A stretch of 40,106 nt of DNA from Deltaproteobacteria bacterium (GCA_023250585.1 JAHFAK010000003.1:4748-44853); one strand, 5' to 3'; shown: positions 16,681 to 24,710, numbered from the stretch's first letter. Translations and numbers: made by a program. The notes: a model not told the origin generated them from the letters alone.

Positions 16681-17997
16681 ATGACATATAAACATGGCCG
16701 AAGTCTTTTGCTAACAAAAGCTTTGCTTATTTTTCTTCTTCTTTCGCAGCAAGAACTTGTATACGCATATACCCCTAAATATAATACGACTATTCATATA
16801 TTTTTGAAAATGGAAGAAGAGGCTGGATTTGATGTTACAACTCCTGATGAAGAAGGTAGAACTGTGTATGAGCTTGTCGATCAAATCATTGATAGAGCAA
16901 TTAAAACAATAGGGATACAAGAACCTAAAAAGATATACACTGAATATGAGAAAGTGGGAATATTAACAAAGATTCATTCTATTCTAAAAGATGATTTTAA
17001 GGTAATATATGACAACTCAATTGTTCCTGATACGAGAGAATTATTGAGTAAAGGATTAAGCATAAAAAAGTTAGTGTGTGTAGATTATTCTTTTATATAT
17101 AAAGGAATAGGTGAAATAATCAAAATTCCCTTGTATGTAGTCTCAGCTCCCGAGCATGCTTTTATTAGGTGGGATAGCGATGGCAAACATGACGCTTTGA
17201 ATACAGCGAGTAGTATCAAAGGGGATATTAATTGGGAAACCACCGCAGGAAAAATATATTCGGATGACTTTTACATAAAACTACTCAATATACCACCAGA
17301 ATCTATTAACAACAAAGTATATTTATATTCCTTAAACGAAAAACAAACACTATCATTACAATATTTGAATTTGGGTATTGTTTATAATGATCTTGGGAGA
17401 AGAGAAGAAGCAATCACCGTATATACAAAGGCAATTGAGTTAAATCCAAAGTATGCAGGTGCATATAATAATTTGGGTAATGTTTATGATGATCTTGGGA
17501 AAAAGGAAGAAGCAGTTGGAGCGTATAAAAAGGTAATTGAATTAAATCCAAAGGATGCAAGTGCATATAGTAATTTGGGTAATCTTTATGATGATCTTGG
17601 GAAAAAGGAAGAAGCAGTTGGAGCGTATAAAAAGGCAATTGAATTAAATCCAAAGGATGCAGATGCATATTATAATTTGGGTACTGTTTATCAAGCTCTT
17701 TGGAGAACAGAAGAAGCAATAGGAGCATATAAAAAGACAATTGAGTTAAATCCAAAGCATGTAAATGCATATAATAATTTGGGTACTGTTTATCAAGCTC
17801 TTTGGAGAACAGAAGAAGCAGTTGGAGCGTATAAAAAGGCAATTGAGTTAAATCCAAAGCATGCAAATGCATATTATAATTTGGGTAATGTTTATCAAGC
17901 TCTTGGGAGAACAGAAGAAGCCAATAAGAATTTTCGAAAAGCTGAAAAATTAAAAAAACCACCATTTGTACAAGCACTCTTGTGTAGAATTTTTTAA
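16681..17997 (+). CDS. Secreted transglutaminase-like protein with six TPRs
   Basis: ATG 16681 is chosen because it starts a proper signal peptide (about residues 1-29, with KALLIFLLLSQQELVYA) and leaves a leader after the sigma-54 promoter; ATG 16660 is an alternative. The N-terminal half resembles transglutaminase-like (SirB1/Tgt-type) domains: Cys133 in VCVDYSFIY, His159 in PEHAFIRW and NWETT (184-188) in the positions of the Cys-His-Asp triad, although the third residue differs. Residues from 228 on form six 34-residue TPRs ending in NPK. The protein should be periplasmic or exported. Its 3' end overlaps the HExxH reading frame by 32 bases, and the terminal residues (PPFVQALLCRIF) do not look like a natural TPR cap. 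Confidence 0.8.
   Translation: MTYKHGRSLLLTKALLIFLLLSQQELVYAYTPKYNTTIHIFLKMEEEAGFDVTTPDEEGRTVYELVDQIIDRAIKTIGIQEPKKIYTEYEKVGILTKIHSILKDDFKVIYDNSIVPDTRELLSKGLSIKKLVCVDYSFIYKGIGEIIKIPLYVVSAPEHAFIRWDSDGKHDALNTASSIKGDINWETTAGKIYSDDFYIKLLNIPPESINNKVYLYSLNEKQTLSLQYLNLGIVYNDLGRREEAITVYTKAIELNPKYAGAYNNLGNVYDDLGKKEEAVGAYKKVIELNPKDASAYSNLGNLYDDLGKKEEAVGAYKKAIELNPKDADAYYNLGTVYQALWRTEEAIGAYKKTIELNPKHVNAYNNLGTVYQALWRTEEAVGAYKKAIELNPKHANAYYNLGNVYQALGRTEEANKNFRKAEKLKKPPFVQALLCRIF
17362..17973 (+). repeat. Six tandem 102-base TPR-coding repeats
   Basis: Units begin at 17362, 17464, 17566, 17668, 17770 and 17872. Neighbouring units are nearly identical in DNA (for example units 2/3 and 4/5 share long blocks), so the array grew recently by unequal recombination and may vary in copy number. 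It is coding; the long minus-strand open frame here is its shadow. Confidence 0.9.
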
Positions 17998-18403
17998 AGA
18001 AGAAATAGACACGTATTATTATGTGGCTGTTGTGTACCATGAGATAGGCCATTTCGTATTTAAGAATGTTTTATCGAGAGGATTAAGAATACAATGGGCT
18101 GAAGTGAGGGACGAAGAAGTATTCCCAATTATACTCGATGATATGTATGGTAAACAGTTTCTGTGGGAAGAAGAATTTTGTATCTTTTTTTCATTTTATT
18201 ATCTTGAGAAATATATGAGGAGAAGTAATATGAAAGAGAAAGCAGAAAAAATCAAAAAAAAGCTTGCACATCTTCCAAAACGACAGAGCATTCTTAATGA
18301 TCTAGAGAAAAATGTAATGCATAAAACTAAAGATGAAAACAAGAGATCAAAGGAATGTTCCGAAAAGGTATTAAAAAGAGCTTGGAGATTTTTTACTGGA
18401 TAG
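17966..18403 (+). CDS. HExxH metallopeptidase-like protein, possibly truncated
   Basis: A 145-residue frame with the zinc-binding motif HEIGH (25-29) in VVYHEIGHFVFKN and a downstream acidic helix (EEEFCIFFSFYYLEKYM) that could supply the third ligand. No signal peptide or other domain is visible. The N-terminus lies inside the end of the TPR gene, so either the gene is translationally coupled or its 5' part was lost where the TPR array joined it. The C-terminal 60 residues are charged and helical. The substrate is unknown. A pseudogene remnant is a real alternative. Confidence 0.55.
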   Translation: MYKHSCVEFFKEEIDTYYYVAVVYHEIGHFVFKNVLSRGLRIQWAEVRDEEVFPIILDDMYGKQFLWEEEFCIFFSFYYLEKYMRRSNMKEKAEKIKKKLAHLPKRQSILNDLEKNVMHKTKDENKRSKECSEKVLKRAWRFFTG

Positions 18404-18412
18404 TACCAGCTT

Positions 18413-18447
18413 TCCGAAACCCTGATGGAATGCGCGGAAAGCCTATT
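18413..18447 (+). pseudogene. Partial copy of lpd 3' end, fragment 2
   Basis: Translates as SETLMECAESLF, matching SETLMECAEAFY just before the end of lpd (from about 12381). Synonymous changes (GAAACCCTG against GAGACACTC) show it is not a recent copy of the lpd in this window. The similarity stops before the 13-base palindrome, in an AT-rich stretch. Confidence 0.7.
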
Positions 18448-18531
18448 TTTTTATTTTGATCAAATGCTTGGAGATTAATGAGAATATCCATAGCCAAATT
18501 TGACTAATAAGTATAACATATGAATTACCTT

Positions 18532-18553
18532 ATTGTTTTGCAGGAAAAATAGA
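18532..18553 (+). repeat. 22-base direct repeat, partner at 14441-14462
   Basis: ATTGTTTTGCAGGAAAAATA plus GA is identical at 14441-14462 and here, 4.09 kb apart in the same orientation. The flanking bases differ. It may mark the ends of a rearranged segment. Confidence 0.7.
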
Positions 18554-18578
18554 TGGGATATAGATAAATAGGTACCAG

Positions 18579-18721
18579 CTCAGTAAATGGGAGTGATTAA
18601 GTAATTTCTCTATGGAACTGGATCCCGCGGTCAAGCCGCGGGATGACAATTCGAGAGTGTTTTCCGTTTGTCATCCCGTGGCTTGACCACGGGATCCATC
18701 TTCATTTTCCCATTAACTGAG
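18579..18721 (-). repeat. Palindromic element A, copy 3, inverted
   Basis: Ends CTCAGTAAATGGGA and TTCCCATTAACTGAG are both present. The order of the two internal palindromes is reversed relative to copies 1, 2 and 4, so the element lies in the opposite orientation. Its right end shares the bases CTGAG with the start of element B. Confidence 0.9.
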
Positions 18722-18974
18722 AAGGTGTGAAAAAATCAAGGGAGAGCTCCATTTTCTGAAAAAGAGCGATAGGAAACTGAAATGTCCCATTCGACTGTCA
18801 TTGCGAAAACCTGAAGGGTTTGAAGCAATCTTTATTTGCTTGAGATTGCTTCGTCGGGCAAGAAAACGTGCCCTCCTCGCAATGACAGGTAAGAGACCAC
18901 CCTCGAAATGACAACGTGCGGTCTTCTGTCATTGCGAACGAAGTGAGAAATATGATTCTTTCACACCTTCTGAG
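18717..18974 (+). repeat. Repeat element B, copy 2 (258 bp)
   Basis: Ends CTGAGAAGGTGTGAAA and TTTCACACCTTCTGAG are inverted copies. The sequence follows copy 1 (8664-8955) closely but lacks about 40 internal bases. Together with element A, the lpd fragment and the 22-base repeat it accounts for most of the 640-base gap from 18404 to 19040; no gene is seen there. Confidence 0.88.
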
Positions 18975-19040
18975 CTATTACATGAATAGTACAATTCCAC
19001 TTGCATTCTAATAATGCTATGATACGTATTAATATTCACT

Positions 19041-19592
19041 ATGTCTGATGAATTAAAAGTGTTAAAAATTGTAGTTGAGCGGTTGAATAAAGAGCAGATT
19101 AACTATATGCTGACCGGCTCGATGGCTTACAATTTTTATACCAAACCCAGGATGACAAGAGATATTGATATTATTCTTCAGTTGAAAGAAAGTGATATAC
19201 AAAACTTTTATACACTCTTTAAAGATGATTTTCATATACATCCAGATTCCGTGAGAGAAGCAGTTAAAGATGAAAGAATGTTTAACATTATTCATAACGA
19301 ATTAATTGTTAAAGTGGATTGTATTATCATTAAACACAAGAATGTTTATAGAAGTCTTGAATTTCAGCGAAAGAAAAATGTAGATTTTGATGGAATCAAT
19401 ACGTGGATTGTCTCCCAAGAAGATCTTATTATCTCAAAACTGTGGTGGGCGAAGGATGATAGTGATTCCGAATATCAGCTGAGAGATGTACGCTCACTAT
19501 TACAAATGAAAGATGAGCTAGATTTAGATTATCTTGAACATTGGATTAAAGAATTAAAACTAGAAGCAATATATCATAAAGTAAAACTATGA
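19041..19592 (+). CDS. DUF6036/AbiEii-like nucleotidyltransferase
   Basis: A 183-residue nucleotidyltransferase-fold protein: TGSMAYNFYTKPRMTRDIDI holds Gly26-Ser27 and Asp41/Asp43, followed by a third acidic strand KVDCIII and the conserved VSQEDLIISKLWWAKD of this family (role: Lys contact with the nucleotide). No signal or membrane segment. The next gene starts inside its stop codon (ATGA overlap), a two-gene cassette arrangement. It likely works as nucleotidyltransferase of a toxin-antitoxin-like pair. It stands just after a composite A+B repeat. Confidence 0.82.
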   Translation: MSDELKVLKIVVERLNKEQINYMLTGSMAYNFYTKPRMTRDIDIILQLKESDIQNFYTLFKDDFHIHPDSVREAVKDERMFNIIHNELIVKVDCIIIKHKNVYRSLEFQRKKNVDFDGINTWIVSQEDLIISKLWWAKDDSDSEYQLRDVRSLLQMKDELDLDYLEHWIKELKLEAIYHKVKL

Positions 19593-19834
19593 ATGATACT
19601 TCCCTTGAAATAGATGCACTCATGCAGAAATTATTTATGCAAAAGACGGGCATTGAGCGAATGAAGATTGGTTGCGATATGTTTGATACAGCAAAACGTA
19701 TTGTTATAAGTTCAATTCGGGCAAAATATCCTAATCTTTCTTCACGAGAATTACGACAAAAAGTATTTTTGCGTTTCTATGGCGATGAATTTTCTGAAGA
19801 GGAGAGAGAATGCATTTTAGAAAGTATTAAATAA
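19589..19834 (+). CDS. Small partner protein of the nucleotidyltransferase
   Basis: An 81-residue, mostly helical acidic/basic protein (GIERMKIGCDMFDTAKRIVI, then YPNLSSRELRQKVFLRFYGD). Small proteins of this pattern are common beside DUF6036-type nucleotidyltransferases. It begins within the stop of the upstream gene, so expression is coupled. It is probably the antitoxin or a target-binding partner; there is no DNA-binding motif that can be named. Confidence 0.7.
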   Translation: MNDTSLEIDALMQKLFMQKTGIERMKIGCDMFDTAKRIVISSIRAKYPNLSSRELRQKVFLRFYGDEFSEEERECILESIK

Positions 19835-19903
19835 TAACAAAAGAGATTCAATATGGACAAACAAATGTATGTAAATTTACCCGTGGTGTCTTCGTATACG
19901 TGC

Positions 19904-20040
19904 CTATTTCGAAGTATACTTTTGTAAACGTCGATAGCGTGTTACAAGAAAAGCCTCTGAGAGTATAGCACTCGCAAGTAATTGAACATCAATCCATCCT
20001 AAGCCTTTTCCATAACGTGAGTAGTCGCGACAATTTAGTC
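19904..20040 (-). pseudogene. 3' remnant of a VapC (PIN-domain) toxin gene
   Basis: The minus-strand frame reads YGKGLGWIDVQLLASAILSE then AFLVTRYRRLQKY and stops at 19904. This is the C-terminal part of the PIN domain of VapC (GxGxxDxxLLASAL; Asp in GWIDVQ is the third acidic residue). The last usual motif, LWTxDxxL, reads LVTRYRRL, so the fourth acidic residue is gone. No N-terminal PIN half or VapB is seen. The remainder of the gap 19835-20162 holds the sigma-54 promoter and nothing else recognisable. Confidence 0.7.
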
Positions 20041-20104
20041 GCAGTTCCTTGCAGTATAGTATATATAACCATTGGAATTTAATTAGTTTTTTATTATATA
20101 ATTC

Positions 20105-20120
20105 TGGCATGCTTTTTGCA
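20105..20120 (+). promoter_or_regulatory. Sigma-54 promoter
   Basis: TGGCATGCTTTTTGCA, with the exact GG-N10-GC spacing. Predicted start near 20131; AGGAG and ATG 20163 follow. Confidence 0.8.
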
Positions 20121-20162
20121 AACTTAGATTTTCAAGAATATAAATTTACAACAGGAGTTTTC

Positions 20163-20978
20163 ATGAAATTACTATCTTACTTTGTTATGGTATTACTTTT
20201 AATATCATATGCATTTGCAGGAGATTCCAAAGAGAAACCTTCAGTGAGCGATAATCAGATGGAGGTACGAAAGATCAATGATCGTTTTACGCTTCCACTG
20301 CTGTTAAATAAAACTTCGCTCTTTACACAAAATCAAGTTTGCGAAGATGCAAAAAGGCGATTTGTCGGGAAGAAATATGCCCTCATTGCATTTAGATCAG
20401 GGGGCTGTGATGGGTGTAAAAATCTTTTGAGTGATCTTTCCGATCGATGTAATATATATATTAATGATAATTTTGCAGTCTATCACACGTGGTTATGGTC
20501 CGATGACTTAACAGCCATCGATCCGCAAGGGGAATGGGGCCCTCATTTACTTATTATGAAGCTTGATGATTGTAGGATGAGTGAAGAAGGTTTTTACCCT
20601 TATAAATCTCCTTTTGCTGATGACCCAAATGATATAAGAGATACAACCTGGTTTTCCAATGCTCGAGAACGAATTCCTGTCTTAGCTTATACCATTGCTC
20701 ATCGAACTGATTTTGAAGATGCTCAAGTTTTTAATAAAAAAGATTTTGAATATTTCAAAAGAACTGCCTTTCGATGCCCCAATAGAGAAAAAGCACCAGT
20801 GGCTGATATGACGTTTGATGAAATAAAGATTCGATCCGTCGTACAGCTTTTATATATTCAGGGTGAAATAACAAAGGATGAATTAGAAAAAGTTACTACA
20901 GCGGAGGATGTTTTTTTTAATAAACATCAATTAGGATGGCCTGATATGAAAGAACTCTTAGAGCTTTTAGACTTGTAG
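20163..20978 (+). CDS. Secreted thioredoxin-like CXXC protein
   Basis: ATG 20163 is preferred over the longer open frame from 20049 because it has AGGAG eight bases upstream and begins a signal peptide (MKLLSYFVMVLLLISYAFAG). The 271-residue product has YALIAFRSGGCDGCKNLLSD, a beta strand followed by CDGC (82-85) as in thioredoxin-fold proteins, but the rest (GEWGPHLLIMKLDDCRMSEE) is not a standard thioredoxin and the cis-proline could not be placed. It is expected in the periplasm, perhaps handling disulphides together with DsbD. Transcribed from a sigma-54 promoter. Specific family not recognised. Confidence 0.75.
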   Translation: MKLLSYFVMVLLLISYAFAGDSKEKPSVSDNQMEVRKINDRFTLPLLLNKTSLFTQNQVCEDAKRRFVGKKYALIAFRSGGCDGCKNLLSDLSDRCNIYINDNFAVYHTWLWSDDLTAIDPQGEWGPHLLIMKLDDCRMSEEGFYPYKSPFADDPNDIRDTTWFSNARERIPVLAYTIAHRTDFEDAQVFNKKDFEYFKRTAFRCPNREKAPVADMTFDEIKIRSVVQLLYIQGEITKDELEKVTTAEDVFFNKHQLGWPDMKELLELLDL

Positions 20979-21107
20979 AGCAGTTGAAAAAATAATATGT
21001 CATCGTATCATTCCATAATGGATGTATTTGCAACAAACTCTTAAAAAGTAATTGTACAAAAATCATAAATTTCTTTTTATATCAAAGCGTTATTTTATCG
21101 TATACTT

Positions 21108-21123
21108 TGGCATGTTTTTTGCT
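21108..21123 (+). promoter_or_regulatory. Sigma-54 promoter
   Basis: TGGCATGTTTTTTGCT, exact GG-N10-GC spacing; predicted start near 21134, 39 bases before ATG 21173. The 129 bases upstream contain only a small palindrome (TCCATAATGGA) and no clear activator site. Confidence 0.8.
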
Positions 21124-21172
21124 TTTCTTCATTTCGAATCTTTAACTATTAATAATTAAAAGGAGATTTGTT

Positions 21173-21658
21173 ATGAAGAAACAGACGTGTATTTTTCTTA
21201 TGCTTACCTTAGTAATTTTTACCCATGCCTTTGCAGGAGAGAAAAAATTATCCAAAAGAAAAGAGCAGGTCGTTACGACCCTTATGGAAAACCAAGAGCT
21301 TGTTTTTGAAATTTTAAAAGCATTTTTTACAAACCCTACGGTGCAAGCGGAATTGAAACAAAAAGGAGTCGAGAGTAAATTCTTTGCACAAACATCTCAG
21401 TATGAAGAGGAGATTAGGGCAGTGCAAGCAGCATTAGCAAAAACTACGTTACAGCAGGATATTATTGATGCGATTGTTGCAAGTGATGATCTTTCAAAGA
21501 TGTTACAAGAAGCAATAAAGACGAGGACCGTGAAAGAAGTTGCGAAAAATTCGCCCGTTGTGCAATCAGTCGTTACAACCTTACTTACGGATGAAGAGCT
21601 ACGTAATAGTCTGGTGAATTTATTCATTGCTGTGGTTCAAAATAATAAAAGTAAATAG
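21173..21658 (+). CDS. Small secreted helical protein of unknown function
   Basis: A 161-residue protein with a signal peptide ending THAFAG, like the THA/SYAFAG end of the preceding sigma-54-controlled protein. The mature chain is alpha-helical with several short, hydrophobic helices (VVTTLMENQELVFEILKAFF; VVQSVVTTLLTDEELRNSL) that look internally repeated. AAAGGAGAT gives a strong ribosome site. No family is recognised. Its sigma-54 promoter and signal peptide suggest coregulation with the thioredoxin-like gene. Confidence 0.75.
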   Translation: MKKQTCIFLMLTLVIFTHAFAGEKKLSKRKEQVVTTLMENQELVFEILKAFFTNPTVQAELKQKGVESKFFAQTSQYEEEIRAVQAALAKTTLQQDIIDAIVASDDLSKMLQEAIKTRTVKEVAKNSPVVQSVVTTLLTDEELRNSLVNLFIAVVQNNKSK

Positions 21659-21674
21659 TTCGACAGCTTATAGA

Positions 21675-24053
21675 TCAGATGCTTACAGGTTGTAAAAGCT
21701 GGATCTCTTCTCGAATGATTTCATAATACAAACTTTCTTTGTCCTTAACATACGGGATCACGAGTAATTCTTTAGCTCGTGTCATTGCAACATAGAGCAG
21801 GCGAATCATTTCGTGGGTGTCTTTTTTCTTTTCGTGTTCGAGTGCTTCATCGTAATTATATGTTTTGAGAGAAGCTAATTTAATTGCCATGTGTTTTTGT
21901 AGACGATCAACAATAACTCGCGGTGAATATTTTCGTTCAGAAAAGAGATTTGCAAGAATGACTACTTTAAATTCCAGGCCTTTTGCTTTATGGATCGTGA
22001 GGAAACTAACCGCATCTTTTATTTCTTCATCGAGCGGGAGTTCATCAAAGGAGTAATGTTTTGTATTAATAAGCCAATCAGTAAATTCATTGAGAGAAAT
22101 AGGGTATTGTGCGCTCAGAATATAGGCTTTACGAATAAGTTTTTCGAGATTGTATGCTTTCTTTTTATGAAATTTCTGAGATACATATAAACTATGAATA
22201 TGAGTTTGATCAAAAATAGTTCGTAAAAATTGCGGAACTGTTTGTTCATCTTTGAACTCATATAATTTTTTTAAACAGGTAAATACTTCTGCAAGATGAG
22301 GATCTTGAGAAATAGGAATATCTAAAAATGAATGATATTCTGAAAGATTGCCTAATAAAAAAAGTTGTTCATCCGAGACAGCAAAAAGATCACTTTTGAG
22401 TGTTCCAATCAGTGCAATTTTGTCCGATGGGTTTTTAAAAAGAGAAAGTAAGTTGATAATGCTCTTAATTTCTTCACGTGTGTAAAATTCTTTTTCTAAA
22501 AAACGATGCGGAATATTTTCTCGGCGAAATATATCCTGATAAACAAAAATATCAGATGTTTGTGGGAAAATGACGGCAATGTCTTCATAGGTAATAGAAT
22601 GTTCAATTGAAAGTTTTTTAATAAGCGAAGAAATGGTGAGCGCTTCATTTTCTCGTTGATCTTTAAGTGATAAAGCTTCTGCTTCAAGTATCTGAATTGC
22701 TTTGGGGAAATAATTTTGTTCTTTATGGTATGGTTCAAGCGGAATATAATTTGGTTGGGTAGCCACTTTAGAATCTTTTTTCATCTGCGCGCTAAAAGTA
22801 CGATTAATAAAATCAATAAGCGCTGAAACCGAGCGAAAATTTTGTCGGATGGAAAGAATGTTTGTTTCATTAAAATAGCGATCTTTAATGGCTTCATACA
22901 TTTCGATATCAGCTTTTCTGAAACGATAAATCGATTGCTTTGGATCTCCGACAATAAAGAGTTTTCCTCCTTGAAGTTCTATATCGTTGAGTTGACTTGT
23001 TTTGTTATATTTTTCACAGATATACAGGACAATTTCCATTTGTAATGGGTCAGTGTCTTGAAATTCATCGATCAAAAAATATTCAAATTTATTTTTCCAA
23101 TAATTTCTGAGCGTAGGATTATCGCGAAGAATACCACGAAGCTCGATCAAAAGATCATCAAAATCCATAAAGTGTCGTTTCTTTTTCTGTTCTCCAAAAA
23201 AAATAAAAAATTCAGTGATTTTAGAAATGAGATCAACCGTAAGATTGTGAAAAAATACTTTTTGGTAATGAGCAATGTTTATTTTTAATTCTGACATTAA
23301 TTGTTTGAAATACGCACATGATTCTTTAGAGTCCCAATTTTTGGCGTTTCCCGCATGTGCTTTTTTGAGATGAAGTCGTTCGAATGATTTATTGAGAAGA
23401 CAGGTTTTAATCGTTAAAAATTCTTGATATCCTAAATCGGCTGTGTCACGTAAATGTTCATTGGTGTTATTTTGTATTTTTTCTGATAAGGCCATAGCCG
23501 TTTCATACAAAGCATCAAACGAAAAATGTATTTTTTGTGGCAAACTTTCAGAGATTATATCGCGATATCGGTATAATTCCTGGGTGAGAGAATAAAACAT
23601 ATTGAGTGATATACCATAGCGCATAGCCGTAAAAAAAATACTCTCTTTTTCAGTTAACATGACTCGCAGCCAATTATTCCATTGTTTTAGGAAAAAGAAA
23701 CTTCCCTGTGTTTCATCAAGAAGAATAAAATCAGGATTAAGCCCGGCTTCAAAAGCTTTTTCTTTCAATAATTGATGAGCAAAAGCGTGTATAGTTCCAA
23801 TAAACATTCTATGAAAAGGAAGGGCCATATCTTCTAACTTCTGATAAAGGCGATTCTGTATTTCTTTTGCTGCTTTTTCAGTAAATGTTAACGCAACTAT
23901 TTTTTCGGGAGCTGTTTTCTTTTGAGTGAGAAGGGCTGCAATGCGATCAATCAAAAGAGAAGTTTTACCGGTACCAGCGCCTGCTTCAACAAGTAATGAG
24001 GTAGTGAGATCTTGGCGGATACGATCTCTTGCTTTTTGATCCTGTGGTAGCAT
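21675..24053 (-). CDS. UvrD/RecB-type superfamily I DNA helicase
   Basis: A 792-residue helicase with all SF1A motifs: Walker A EAGAGTGKTSLL, LTFTEKAAKEIQNR (Ia), FLIDEFQDTDPLQ (II), LFIVGDPKQSIYRFRKADI (III), IRQNFRSV (IV), LTIHKAKGLEFKVVIL (V) and LLYVAMTRAKELLVIP (VI). These place it with AddA/RecB-like proteins rather than UvrD proper. It ends about 25 residues after motif VI, so the PD-(D/E)XK nuclease domain of AddA/RecB is absent, and no AddB or RecC gene adjoins. Probable role: ATP-driven 3'-5' unwinding in recombinational repair. It is preceded by repeat A copy 4. Confidence 0.9.
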   Translation of the reverse strand: MLPQDQKARDRIRQDLTTSLLVEAGAGTGKTSLLIDRIAALLTQKKTAPEKIVALTFTEKAAKEIQNRLYQKLEDMALPFHRMFIGTIHAFAHQLLKEKAFEAGLNPDFILLDETQGSFFFLKQWNNWLRVMLTEKESIFFTAMRYGISLNMFYSLTQELYRYRDIISESLPQKIHFSFDALYETAMALSEKIQNNTNEHLRDTADLGYQEFLTIKTCLLNKSFERLHLKKAHAGNAKNWDSKESCAYFKQLMSELKINIAHYQKVFFHNLTVDLISKITEFFIFFGEQKKKRHFMDFDDLLIELRGILRDNPTLRNYWKNKFEYFLIDEFQDTDPLQMEIVLYICEKYNKTSQLNDIELQGGKLFIVGDPKQSIYRFRKADIEMYEAIKDRYFNETNILSIRQNFRSVSALIDFINRTFSAQMKKDSKVATQPNYIPLEPYHKEQNYFPKAIQILEAEALSLKDQRENEALTISSLIKKLSIEHSITYEDIAVIFPQTSDIFVYQDIFRRENIPHRFLEKEFYTREEIKSIINLLSLFKNPSDKIALIGTLKSDLFAVSDEQLFLLGNLSEYHSFLDIPISQDPHLAEVFTCLKKLYEFKDEQTVPQFLRTIFDQTHIHSLYVSQKFHKKKAYNLEKLIRKAYILSAQYPISLNEFTDWLINTKHYSFDELPLDEEIKDAVSFLTIHKAKGLEFKVVILANLFSERKYSPRVIVDRLQKHMAIKLASLKTYNYDEALEHEKKKDTHEMIRLLYVAMTRAKELLVIPYVKDKESLYYEIIREEIQLLQPVSI

Positions 24054-24065
24054 ATGTTGTGTATA

Positions 24066-24210
24066 GCTCAGTTAATGGGAAAAATGAAGATGGATCCCGT
24101 GGTCAAGCCACGGGATGACAAACGGGAAACACTCTCAAATTGTCATCCCGCGGCTTGACCGCGGGATCCAGTTCCATAGAAAAATTACTTAATCACTCCC
24201 ATTAACTGAG
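24066..24210 (+). repeat. Palindromic element A, copy 4 (complete)
   Basis: The most complete copy: CTCAGTTAATGGGA at the left, CCCATTAACTGAG at the right, both internal hairpins intact. It lies in the divergent gap between the helicase and tolR, so both promoters must be placed around it. Confidence 0.92.
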
Positions 24211-24287
24211 GGATTACTCTGTTATCTTTATTTTACTTTCTTTTAATTCTATACTATAGTGTTTTTAACTATTAAGGAAAGATATTT

Positions 24288-24710
24288 ATGGGATTTAGTA
24301 CTGACTCAGATAAAAATCGAGAACTTTCAGAAATAAATGTAACGCCACTTGTTGATGTTATGCTTGTGCTTTTGATTATATTCATGGTTACGGCGCCACT
24401 CATTCAACATGGAGTCAAAGTTGATTTACCTAAAGCAAACACAACACCAATGGAAACAAAGGAAGAAGAGCTGATTCTTACCATCGATAAAAATAAAAAA
24501 CTTTTTATTCTTGAACATCAATATACGTTTGATGAATTCACCAAAAAAATTGCTGCAATTTATAAGACCCGTACAAAAAAACAAATCTTTCTCAACGGCG
24601 ATAGGACACTTCCTTATGAATACGTCATTCAAGTTATGGCAGTATTAAAGAATGCTGGATTTGATGCTGTCGGACTTGTTACGGAACCTTTGATTGTTGA
24701 GAAGAAATGA
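24288..24710 (+). CDS. tolR: TolR/ExbD biopolymer transport protein
   Basis: A 140-residue inner-membrane protein: short cytoplasmic tail, INVTPLVDVMLVLLIIFMV with the essential membrane aspartate (Asp23), then a periplasmic domain (ILTIDKNKKLFI; VIQVMAVLKNAGFDAVGLVTE). It belongs to the proton-driven stator of Tol-Pal. TolQ, normally directly upstream, is absent; the helicase and a repeat element occupy its place. tolA follows with an ATGA overlap. Confidence 0.92.
   Translation: MGFSTDSDKNRELSEINVTPLVDVMLVLLIIFMVTAPLIQHGVKVDLPKANTTPMETKEEELILTIDKNKKLFILEHQYTFDEFTKKIAAIYKTRTKKQIFLNGDRTLPYEYVIQVMAVLKNAGFDAVGLVTEPLIVEKK

Noticed and set aside
17362-17973. CRISPR-like array
   Set aside because: The 102-base periodicity is coding for TPRs, without distinct spacers or cas genes.
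17414-18052. 212-codon minus-strand frame
   Set aside because: It is the antisense shadow of the TPR repeats; the periodic peptide follows the 102-base unit.
20049-20162. Extended N-terminus of the thioredoxin-like protein
   Set aside because: It would start upstream of the sigma-54 promoter and hide the signal peptide; ATG 20163 has AGGAG.
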